Positions 1-5,665 of a stretch of DNA of 6,649 nucleotides are shown piece by piece; the stretch's first letter is position 1; each line of letters opens with the position of its first letter. The notes under the pieces are model-generated. The model was given only the letters and a program-made list of their open reading frames with translations. It did not search any database and had not been told where the DNA came from. The stretch is taken from positions 1 through 6,649 of the forward strand of contig JBGPOP010000077.1 of assembly GCA_041488095.1 (NCBI GenBank), written 5' to 3'. The DNA comes from DASYPQ01 sp041488095. GTDB lineage: Bacteria; Planctomycetota; UBA1135; GCA-002686595. The position numbers were made by a program, and so were the translations under genes.

Positions 1-204
1 AGGCTGGTGCGCAGGACCTGGGCGGCGTCGAAGCTGCGGGAGCGGCTCGAGCGTCACGCGTGGATATGGACTGTGTGGCGCAACTACGTACGCGGGATCA
101 CGAACCGAACGCCTTGGATCTCGCCGGCGATGGTCCTGGGCATCGAGGACGAGAAGTGGCGGGTCGCCGAGATCTGCGCCTGGAAGGTGGCGCCCTCGAC
201 CTGA
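1..204 (+). CDS. C-terminal fragment of a probable IS1-like DDE transposase (partial, 5' end outside window)
   Basis: The frame is open from the first base and ends at a TGA at 202-204, leaving 67 residues of a longer protein. Almost every codon ends in G or C, as in the neighbouring genes, which supports real coding. The visible tail is basic and Trp-rich. It has a WRNYVRG segment, about ten residues later a SPAMVLGIED segment, and then an EKW..AEICAW segment. This order (aromatic-N-[YF]-V-R, a short gap, [TS]PAM..G[IV].D, then a W..E[IL] stretch) recalls the C-termini of IS1-type and related DDE transposases as I remember them. The catalytic DDE residues would lie upstream, outside the window, so they cannot be checked. 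No terminal inverted repeat can be shown from one end alone. It could instead be the tail of an unrelated DNA-binding protein. The coding end is well supported; the family call is moderate. Confidence 0.5.
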   Translation, partial: RLVRRTWAASKLRERLERHAWIWTVWRNYVRGITNRTPWISPAMVLGIEDEKWRVAEICAWKVAPST

Positions 205-316
205 TTCCTGGACAGCGGTGTGGGCCAGATTCCTTCCTCGGCCGCAATCCAGCGCACGGCGGGCCCGGGACGACCCTCCTGCGTAGCCCGTGCGGCGAGC
301 AGGGGTAGGATAGTGA

Positions 317-334
317 GGATCCCGGAAGGGATCC
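317..334 (+). other. Perfect 7-bp inverted repeat with GGAA (GNRA-type) loop
   Basis: GGATCCC at 317-323 is exactly complementary to GGGATCC at 328-334, separated by GGAA. In RNA this is a compact hairpin with a GNRA-class tetraloop. It lies between the transposase-like tail and the exporter operon, just upstream of the best promoter candidate. No T-run follows, so it is not a canonical intrinsic terminator. It could be a factor-assisted 3' end for the upstream gene, an operator, or a chance palindrome built around two BamHI-like hexamers. Confidence 0.4.
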
Positions 335-336
335 GG

Positions 337-365
337 TTGCCGCTCGTCCCCCTCTGCGAAATAAG
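337..365 (+). promoter_or_regulatory. Candidate sigma70-type promoter for the exporter operon
   Basis: TTGCCG at 337-342 matches 4 of 6 positions of TTGACA. AATAAG at 360-365 matches 4 of 6 positions of TATAAT. The spacer is 17 bp. The -10 candidate falls in the only A/T-rich patch of this intergenic region, and transcription would start roughly 40-45 bases before the first operon gene. The match is weak and promoter consensus in this lineage is unknown, so this is only the best available candidate. Confidence 0.22.
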
Positions 366-415
366 CGAGGTGGAAATCGACAGGTCTGCGGTTCCCGTCG
401 TCTGACCCTCATCCG

Positions 416-2008
416 ATGCGCTCTCCGCTCGCACACCTGCATGCCCTCGCGCTGATCCCCGGCGCCCTCCTGTTCGCCGGGTGCACGGCGGACGCCTACG
501 AGCGCCAGGCGGATCGGGCCGTCGACGAGATCCTGCGCGAAGGCACGGACCAAACGCTCGGAAGGAGAAGAGAGAGCGTCGTCCAGCCCAAGAGCGAACC
601 TGCCGAGCCCGCGCCGGCGCTCGAGCCGGGTCAGCCCGCGAAGCTCGCGCCGCCGGCGGAAGGCGTCCAGGTCCTCTCGCTCGCCGACGCGCTCGACATC
701 GCGATCCGCACCAACCGCAACTACATCTCCCAGAAGGAGGGACTCTACCTCACGGCCCTCTCGCTCACGGGCACGCGGCGCACCTACTCGCCGATCGTCT
801 CCGCGGCCCTCTCCTACCTCTTCGCCGGCAGCGACACGGGTCCGGAGAGCCACGCGTCGGGCCTGGACATGTCGGTCTCGAAGCTCTTGCCCAGCGGGGG
901 GAACCTGTCGCTCGCGGGATCGACCGCCTTCTCGAGCAGCGGAGGCAACGCCTTCAGCTCGAGCGCGAGCATCCGCCTCGCGCAGCCGCTCCTGCGCGGC
1001 GCGGGGCGCGAGGTCGCGTACGAAGGGCTGAAAGAGGCCGAGCGCGGCCTGATCTACGCCATCCGCGACTTCGAGCTCTACCGCGAGGGCTTCTCGATCG
1101 ACGTCGCCAGCCGCTTCTACAACCTCGTCCAGCAGAAGCAGGCCGCCCTGAACCAGCGCCGCAACCTCGAGGGCTTCGTGTTCGGACGCAAGCAGGCCGA
1201 GGCCCTGTTCAGCGTCGGCCGCACGAGCGAGCTCGAGGTCTTGCGCGCGCGCCGCAGCGAGCTGACCTCGCAGAACAGCCTGATCGAGGCCGAGGAGAGC
1301 TATCGCCTGGCGCTCGACAAGTTCCGGATCTTCCTGGGCCGGCCGGAGACGAGCCGGATCGAGGTGGCAGCCGAGGAGCCGGCCTTCGTGCCGGTGAGCT
1401 GGGACGTCGGCTCGGCGATCGAGGTGGCCAAGCAGAACCGTCTCGATTTCCTGAACCGCAAGGAGCAGCTCCAGGACGCGCAGCGCGGCGTCCGCATCGC
1501 CAGGAACGGACTGCTGCCCGACCTCTCCCTCTCCCTCGACTACTCGCGATCCGGCCCGGGCGACGCGAGCTTCGCCCGCCAGAGCCTGGACGACGCCTCC
1601 TACAGCGCCGCGCTCACCTTCGGCCTGCCGGTGGACCGCCTGCCCGAGCGCAACGCGTACCGCTCGTCCCAGATCGCCCTCGCCCGCGCCTTGCGGTCCT
1701 TCTCGGAGTTCCAGGACAACCTCGAAGTGAGCGTGCAGAGCACCTTCCGCGAGCTGGTGCGCCGCAAGCAGAGCCTCGACATCCAGACGCAGCTCATCTC
1801 CGACCAGGAACGCAACGTGAAGATCGCGCAGCTGCGCTTCGAGCAGGGGAACTTCTCCAATCGCGACGTGGTCGAGGCCCAGCAGGCCTTGCTCGACGCG
1901 CGCAACGCCCTGATCCGCGAGAAGGTCGACTACGAGATCGCGCGCCTCGAGCTCCTCAAGGACCTCGGGATCCTGTTCATCGACGAGAAAGGGATGTGGA
2001 ACGAATGA
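416..2008 (+). CDS. TolC/OEP-family outer-membrane efflux lipoprotein
   Basis: The 530-residue product is the outer-membrane channel of a tripartite exporter; such proteins trimerise into a beta-barrel continued by a periplasmic alpha-helical tunnel. The N-terminus is a lipoprotein signal peptide with a hydrophobic core and an LFAGC lipobox, so Cys23 would be lipidated. Residues 24-85 form a charged, then Ala/Pro-rich linker. Two homologous OEP halves follow. The first (about 86-315) opens with a LADALDIAI.TN helix, has a strand-turn-strand region at about 128-196 ending in QPLLRGAG, then long helices. The second (about 328-522) has strands at about 368-405 and a helical tail with FEQGNFSNRDVVEAQ and a LLKDLGIL end. 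Its length fits the family (about 450-550). ATG 416 is the first standard start after an in-frame TAA at 362-364 and places the signal peptide correctly; no convincing Shine-Dalgarno precedes it. The last codons overlap the next gene as ATGA. Family is confident; substrate unknown. Confidence 0.93.
   Translation: MRSPLAHLHALALIPGALLFAGCTADAYERQADRAVDEILREGTDQTLGRRRESVVQPKSEPAEPAPALEPGQPAKLAPPAEGVQVLSLADALDIAIRTNRNYISQKEGLYLTALSLTGTRRTYSPIVSAALSYLFAGSDTGPESHASGLDMSVSKLLPSGGNLSLAGSTAFSSSGGNAFSSSASIRLAQPLLRGAGREVAYEGLKEAERGLIYAIRDFELYREGFSIDVASRFYNLVQQKQAALNQRRNLEGFVFGRKQAEALFSVGRTSELEVLRARRSELTSQNSLIEAEESYRLALDKFRIFLGRPETSRIEVAAEEPAFVPVSWDVGSAIEVAKQNRLDFLNRKEQLQDAQRGVRIARNGLLPDLSLSLDYSRSGPGDASFARQSLDDASYSAALTFGLPVDRLPERNAYRSSQIALARALRSFSEFQDNLEVSVQSTFRELVRRKQSLDIQTQLISDQERNVKIAQLRFEQGNFSNRDVVEAQQALLDARNALIREKVDYEIARLELLKDLGILFIDEKGMWNE
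1989..1994 (+). promoter_or_regulatory. Ribosome binding site deciding the adaptor start
   Basis: AAGGGA, inside the end of the channel gene, lies 10 bases before the ATG at 2005. The adaptor frame stays open far upstream (to about 481) by chance in this GC-rich DNA. This site, the ATGA overlap and the membrane anchor that begins right after the ATG fix the true start. Confidence 0.6.
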
Positions 2009-3540
2009 AGACCGCGCTCATCGTCATCGGCGGGCTCGCGCTCGCGGCGGGGGCGGTCAAGCTCCTCCTCAGGAGCGGCTCCTCGCCCGTCCACGCCGGG
2101 GAAACCGCGGCCGAGGCCACGTCGCCCGTCCGCCGCGGCGAGCTGAAGATCACCGTGTCCGAGACGGGCTACCTCAAGGCCAAGAACTCGGTCAACATCC
2201 AGCCGCAGTTCGCGCGCGAGGGGACGATCACGCTGCTGGTCAAGGAGGGCAAGTCGGTCGAGAAGGACGAGGTGCTGGTCGAGTTCGACAAGACCGAGCT
2301 GCAGAGCCAGATCGACGACATCTCGAACAACCTGATCCAGTACCGGACCGAGCTCGAAGCCGCGAAGGCCGAGTTCGAGATCCAGAAGCGCGAGAGCGCG
2401 GCCGCCGTCGAGAAGGCGGAGTTCGAGCTGCAGGTCGCGCGGATGAAGCTCGAGATGTACGAGAAGGGCGAGGCGCCCAATGAGATGCGCAAGAAGGCGC
2501 TCGCCGCGGAGAAGGCGCACTCGGAGCTCGAGCGGGCCAAGGAGCGCTTCGACAAGGTCCCCGAGCTGCGCAAGGAGGGATTCCTCACCAAGATCCAGGA
2601 GGAGGAGGAGCGCATCGCGCTGCGCGAGAAGGAGATCGAGGTCGAGAACGCCGACAAGGACCTCGAGCTCCACCAGACGTACACGCAGCCGATGGAGCTG
2701 CAGCAGCGACAGAACTCCGTCAAGGACGCCGAGCGCGGCCTGACGAACGCGCGAGAGAAGACCGAGATCAGCCTGAAGGAGAAGGAGGCGCGCCTGACGA
2801 GCTCCGACGGCAAGGTCAAGTCGACCGAGGCGCGCCTGGCCAAGCTCGGGAAGGAGCTCGGCTTCATGACGATCCGGGCCCCGCGCGCCGGCCTCGTGTA
2901 CTACGGCAACCCGGCCGAGCCGTGGAATCACGACGAGATCAAGGTCGGCAACCGCATCCACCAGGGCAACACGCTGATCACGCTGCCCGACTTGAAGGAA
3001 ATGCAGGTCCTGATCCAGGTCCATGAGGCGGACATCGACATGGTCAAGCTCGACCAGGCGGTGCTGGTCACGCTCGAGGCCGTCAAGGACAAGACCTTCC
3101 AGGCCAAGGTGACCCGGATCGGCGCGGTCGCCAACTCGAATTGGGGGAACCCGGAGAACAAGACCTTCGAGGTCGAGATCACGATGGAGCCGATCGACAT
3201 CGAGCTGCGCGCCGGCACGACGGCCAAGGCGGAGATCCAGGTCGAGACGGTCCCGGACGCGCTTCAGATCCCCGTCCACGCGGTGTTCGCTGAGAACGGC
3301 GAGCGTTTCTGCTTCGTGAGCGGGAGCCCGTCCTTCGAGAAGCGGACGATGAAGATCGGGAAGAACAACAACCACTACGTCCAGGTCCTCGAGGGCCTGA
3401 AAGAGGCCGAGCGCGTGCTGCTCTACGATCCGCGCGAGACGGGTCTGGCGGAGCAGAAGGAATCCCGGGTGGAGGCGGCTCCCGCTGCGGAGGGAGCGTC
3501 CTCGGCCCCCGGGATGGCCGCCTCTCCGAAGTCGAACTGA
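2005..3540 (+). CDS. MacA/HlyD-type periplasmic adaptor with very long coiled-coil hairpin
   Basis: This 511-residue membrane-fusion protein should link the inner-membrane ABC transporter to the outer-membrane channel. Residues 4-22 are a hydrophobic anchor with no lipobox. The first barrel-sandwich (lipoyl-like) half lies at about 68-98 (TITLLVKEGKSV..DEVL). A Glu/Lys/Arg-rich coiled coil runs from about 98 to 286. The second lipoyl half starts at FMTIRAPRAGLVYY (287-300) and continues through the G..I..GN.L region (315-325). A beta-barrel follows (about 330-415), then a membrane-proximal domain (about 418-475) and an Ala/Ser/Pro-rich tail. At the middle of the coiled coil, K184, L188 and T195 fit the spacing of the R-x3-L-x6-S tip motif that adaptors such as AcrA use to bind TolC. 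E. coli MacA is about 370 residues, so this hairpin is much longer. The gene starts in the upstream stop codon (ATGA) and ends in TGATG with the ATPase gene. The family is clear; naming it macA would go beyond the evidence. Confidence 0.92.
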   Translation: MKTALIVIGGLALAAGAVKLLLRSGSSPVHAGETAAEATSPVRRGELKITVSETGYLKAKNSVNIQPQFAREGTITLLVKEGKSVEKDEVLVEFDKTELQSQIDDISNNLIQYRTELEAAKAEFEIQKRESAAAVEKAEFELQVARMKLEMYEKGEAPNEMRKKALAAEKAHSELERAKERFDKVPELRKEGFLTKIQEEEERIALREKEIEVENADKDLELHQTYTQPMELQQRQNSVKDAERGLTNAREKTEISLKEKEARLTSSDGKVKSTEARLAKLGKELGFMTIRAPRAGLVYYGNPAEPWNHDEIKVGNRIHQGNTLITLPDLKEMQVLIQVHEADIDMVKLDQAVLVTLEAVKDKTFQAKVTRIGAVANSNWGNPENKTFEVEITMEPIDIELRAGTTAKAEIQVETVPDALQIPVHAVFAENGERFCFVSGSPSFEKRTMKIGKNNNHYVQVLEGLKEAERVLLYDPRETGLAEQKESRVEAAPAAEGASSAPGMAASPKSN

Positions 3541-4241
3541 TGGCCGGCGAGATCGTCCTGCTGGAAGGCGTCGGCAAGATCCACGGGGCGCCGGAGACCG
3601 GGCTCCAGGTCCTGCGCGACGTGCGCCTGTCGATCCGGAAGGGCGAGTTCGTCGGGATCGTCGGGGCGTCGGGCTCGGGCAAGACGACGCTGATGAACAT
3701 CCTCGGCTGCCTCGACCGCCCGAGCGGCGGGCGCTACGTCCTCGACGGGCAGGACGTCTCCGCGCTCGACGACGACGAGCTGTCGCTCGTGCGCAACCGG
3801 TCGGTCGGATTCGTCTTCCAGTCCTTCCAGCTGATCCCGCAGCTCACGGTGCTCGAAAACGTCGAGGTGCCGCTGTACTACGGCCACGTCCAGCGTCATC
3901 GGAGGAGGGAGCGGGCCGAGGAGGTTCTCGCGGTGGTCGGCCTGTCGCATCGGCTCTCGCACCACCCCGCGCAGCTCTCGGGCGGCGAGTGCCAGCGGGT
4001 GGCGATCGCGCGGGCGCTCGCCAACGAGCCGGCGATGATCCTGGCCGACGAGCCGACCGGGAACCTCGACAGCCGGAGCGGCGAGGAGGTGCTCCAGCTC
4101 CTGGTCGAGCTCAACCGCCAGGGACGGACCGTCTTCATGGTCACGCACAATCCCGACATCGCCGCGCGGCTGCCTCGCGTCGTCGAGCTGCGCGACGGAG
4201 CCGTCCACAAGGACAGCGGTGCGAGCCGGGAGGCTGTCTGA
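3540..4241 (+). CDS. ABC transporter ATP-binding protein, MacB/LolD type
   Basis: The 233-residue cytoplasmic ATPase would power the exporter. All nucleotide-binding motifs are present in order: Walker A GASGSGKTT at 42-50 (Lys48), Q-loop FVFQ ending at Gln94, signature LSGGECQR at 146-153, Walker B AMILADEP at 165-172 with catalytic Glu171, D-loop GNLD at 174-177, and switch His203 in VTHNP. The length (about 225-250 is usual) and the LMNILGCLDRPSGG stretch are typical of the MacB/LolD/FtsE group. Cys151 in the signature stands where Gln is common, a conservative family variant. E. coli MacB carries this domain fused to its permease; here it is a separate gene, as in LolD or the Bacillus YknY arrangement. 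The ATG shares its A with the preceding TGA (TGATG), so translation probably depends on the upstream gene; no good Shine-Dalgarno is visible. The permease follows after 2 bases. Confidence 0.95.
   Translation: MAGEIVLLEGVGKIHGAPETGLQVLRDVRLSIRKGEFVGIVGASGSGKTTLMNILGCLDRPSGGRYVLDGQDVSALDDDELSLVRNRSVGFVFQSFQLIPQLTVLENVEVPLYYGHVQRHRRRERAEEVLAVVGLSHRLSHHPAQLSGGECQRVAIARALANEPAMILADEPTGNLDSRSGEEVLQLLVELNRQGRTVFMVTHNPDIAARLPRVVELRDGAVHKDSGASREAV
4228..4233 (+). promoter_or_regulatory. Strong Shine-Dalgarno supporting the GTG start of the permease
   Basis: GGGAGG lies in the last codons of the ATPase gene, with 10 bases between it and the GTG at 4244. No ATG is available in frame near the expected N-terminus, so this site supports initiation at GTG and a two-base gap from the ATPase stop. 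Confidence 0.65.
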
Positions 4242-4243
4242 CG

Positions 4244-5521
4244 GTGTGGCTCGAAGGCATCTCCGAGGTGTTCCGCCTGGGGTTGAAGAACCTCCTGCGC
4301 AACAAGCTGCGCTCGTTCCTGACCATGCTGGGCATGATCTTCGGCGTCGGCTCCGTGATCGCGATGCTGTCGGTCGGCGCCGGGGCGCGGCGCGAGATCC
4401 TGGCGCGCATCCAGGAGCTCGGGATCCGGAACATCATCGTCAACTCGGTCAAGCCGCCGGAGGAGACGAAGACACAGACCCAGCGGAGCTGGATGGACCG
4501 ATACGGGTTGACGTTCAAGGATCGCGACCTGCTCGAGGCCACCTGCCCGACGCTTTCGAAGGTCCTGCCCGTGAACCTGGTCAAGACGCCGGTGTGGCGC
4601 GGGAGCCGGCGCGTCGACGCGTCGGTGCTGGGCGTGCTGCCCGAGCACCTGGCGATGTTCCACCTCGACGTGGGTCGCGGCCGGGCGTTCAACCAGATCG
4701 ACGCGGCGGCCGACAAGAAGGTGTGCATCGTCCGCAAGGGGCTGGTCGAGCAGCTCCAGATCCTCGACGACCCGATCGGGATCACGGTCCACGTCGGGAC
4801 CCAGCCGTTCGAGATCATCGGCATCCTCAAGGACGAGCAGTTCCGATCGCACACGCGCAAGGCGCTCGCGATCGACGAGCGGTCCCAGGAGGTGTACATC
4901 CCGTATTCGACGTCGATGCGCGCGTTCGGGACGATGACGTTCGTCAACCACGGCGGCAGCGAGGAGCGCTCGATCGTCGAGCTGGACCAGATGATCGTGG
5001 TCGCGAAGGAGCCCGAGCTCGTCCGGCCGACGTCGCGGATCATCGACCGGGTCCTGAAGAGGTCGCACAAGAAGAAGGACTACGAGATCATCGTGCCGCT
5101 GGAGCTCCTCCAGCAGAGCGAGAAGACGCAGGACGTGTTCAACGCGGTGATGATCGTGATCGCGGCGATCTCGCTGCTGGTGGGGGGGATCGGGATCGCG
5201 AACATCATGCTGGCGACGATCACCGAGAGGACGAGGGAGATCGGGATCCGGCGCGCGATGGGCGCCCGGCGCCGCGACATCCTGCTGCAGTTCCTGACCG
5301 AGACCACCGCGATCGGCGCGGTGGGGGGGCTGTTCGGATGCCTGTTCGGGATCGCCGCCATCCGCGGGATCGTCGGCTTCACGCACTGGCAGGCGCAGAC
5401 CGAGCCGCACTATGTGATCGTGGCGCTGGTGATCTCGTGCTGCGTGGCGGTCTTGGCGGGGATCTATCCGGCGCGAAGAGCGGCGAGGATGGATCCGATC
5501 GCGGCGCTGCGGTACGAGTAG
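4244..5521 (+). CDS. ABC transporter permease, MacB/FtsX type
   Basis: The 425-residue inner-membrane subunit pairs with the preceding ATPase; two copies would form the mechanotransmission core of a MacB-like (type VII) ABC exporter. The N-terminus (LGLKNLLRNKLRSFLTMLG) is the usual amphipathic lead-in to TM1 (about 25-46, with GMIFGVGSVIAML). A large periplasmic domain follows (about 50-295; MacB_PCD type). TM2 lies at about 300-323, then the cytoplasmic loop TERTREIGIRRAMGARRRDI (328-346) that contacts the ATPase. TM3 lies at about 350-376 and TM4 at about 390-409, and the protein ends with YPARRAARMDPIAALRYE. That order is the full FtsX/MacB permease set, and the length is normal. The start is GTG, because the open frame upstream lies inside the ATPase gene and only GTG 4244 has a strong ribosome site and gives the family N-terminus. 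It is the last gene of the operon. A LolC/E role is less likely, because a dedicated adaptor and an outer-membrane channel are present. Confidence 0.94.
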   Translation: MWLEGISEVFRLGLKNLLRNKLRSFLTMLGMIFGVGSVIAMLSVGAGARREILARIQELGIRNIIVNSVKPPEETKTQTQRSWMDRYGLTFKDRDLLEATCPTLSKVLPVNLVKTPVWRGSRRVDASVLGVLPEHLAMFHLDVGRGRAFNQIDAAADKKVCIVRKGLVEQLQILDDPIGITVHVGTQPFEIIGILKDEQFRSHTRKALAIDERSQEVYIPYSTSMRAFGTMTFVNHGGSEERSIVELDQMIVVAKEPELVRPTSRIIDRVLKRSHKKKDYEIIVPLELLQQSEKTQDVFNAVMIVIAAISLLVGGIGIANIMLATITERTREIGIRRAMGARRRDILLQFLTETTAIGAVGGLFGCLFGIAAIRGIVGFTHWQAQTEPHYVIVALVISCCVAVLAGIYPARRAARMDPIAALRYE

Positions 5522-5620
5522 GCTGTCCACCGAGCGTCGGGCGTGGCACAATCCCTTCCTGCTTCTCGTCGCGGTCTTCAACTTTCCCGTGGATCCCTGA
5601 TGAAAGCCCTAGGAGCGGTA

Positions 5621-5652
5621 GATCACCTGGGATGTGTGATCCGTGATTCACG
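5621..5652 (+). promoter_or_regulatory. Two adjacent dyads in the leader of the repeat-protein gene
   Basis: GATCAC (5621-5626) and GTGATC (5636-5641) form a perfect 6-bp inverted repeat around a 9-base centre. Directly after it, CGTGA-T-TCACG (5642-5652) is a perfect 5-bp dyad. Both centre on the word GTGA/TCAC, and the second one ends at the first base of the GAGG ribosome site. They could be a regulator's operator or leader-RNA hairpins affecting initiation. No T-run follows, so they are not a standard terminator for the operon. Short dyads can arise by chance. Confidence 0.28.
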
Positions 5653-5655
5653 AGG
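5652..5655 (+). promoter_or_regulatory. Ribosome binding site for the repeat-protein gene
   Basis: GAGG has 10 bases between it and the ATG at 5666. The frame is also open upstream, with an in-frame ATG at 5600 and a GTG at 5636. Only 5666 has this site and places the signal peptide at the very N-terminus. Confidence 0.5.
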
Positions 5656-5665
5656 ACGCCTGGTA

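Noticed and set aside
220..405. A 61-residue + frame between the edge fragment and the channel gene
   Set aside because: The composition is non-descript, no membrane or domain pattern is visible, and it covers the hairpin and promoter candidates.
84..434. A 116-residue minus-strand open frame across the intergenic region
   Set aside because: It overlaps the transposase-like tail antisense and the start of the channel gene, has no recognisable domain, and no ribosome site was found. A real short gene cannot be fully excluded.
481..2004. An open + frame running into the adaptor gene, suggesting a fusion protein of about 1000 residues
   Set aside because: The part before 2005 is an Arg/Pro/Ala-rich out-of-frame reading of the channel gene. 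The adaptor has its own ribosome site, ATG and membrane anchor at 2005.
1930..3375. A 481-residue minus-strand open frame rich in Leu, Asp and Arg
   Set aside because: It is the antisense shadow of the Glu/Lys/Leu-rich coiled coil of the adaptor; no start site or family motif supports it.
5541..5560. Possible sigma54 promoter starting at TGGCAC (5543)
   Set aside because: The required GC element is not at the right distance: the next GC lies 14 bases after the GG instead of 10.
3896..5581. A 561-residue open frame on the minus strand opposite the ATPase and permease genes
   Set aside because: Its translation is low-complexity Arg/Asp/His/Pro-rich sequence, as expected antisense to GC-rich genes. 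The + strand genes have complete family motifs.
5522..5665. Intrinsic terminator for the exporter operon
   Set aside because: Dyads are present but none is GC-rich and followed by a T-run, so a standard Rho-independent terminator is not supported.
5600..5665. Upstream in-frame ATG as the start of the repeat protein
   Set aside because: It would add 22 polar residues before the signal peptide and has no clear ribosome site, while ATG 5666 has GAGG at good spacing and an ideal signal sequence.
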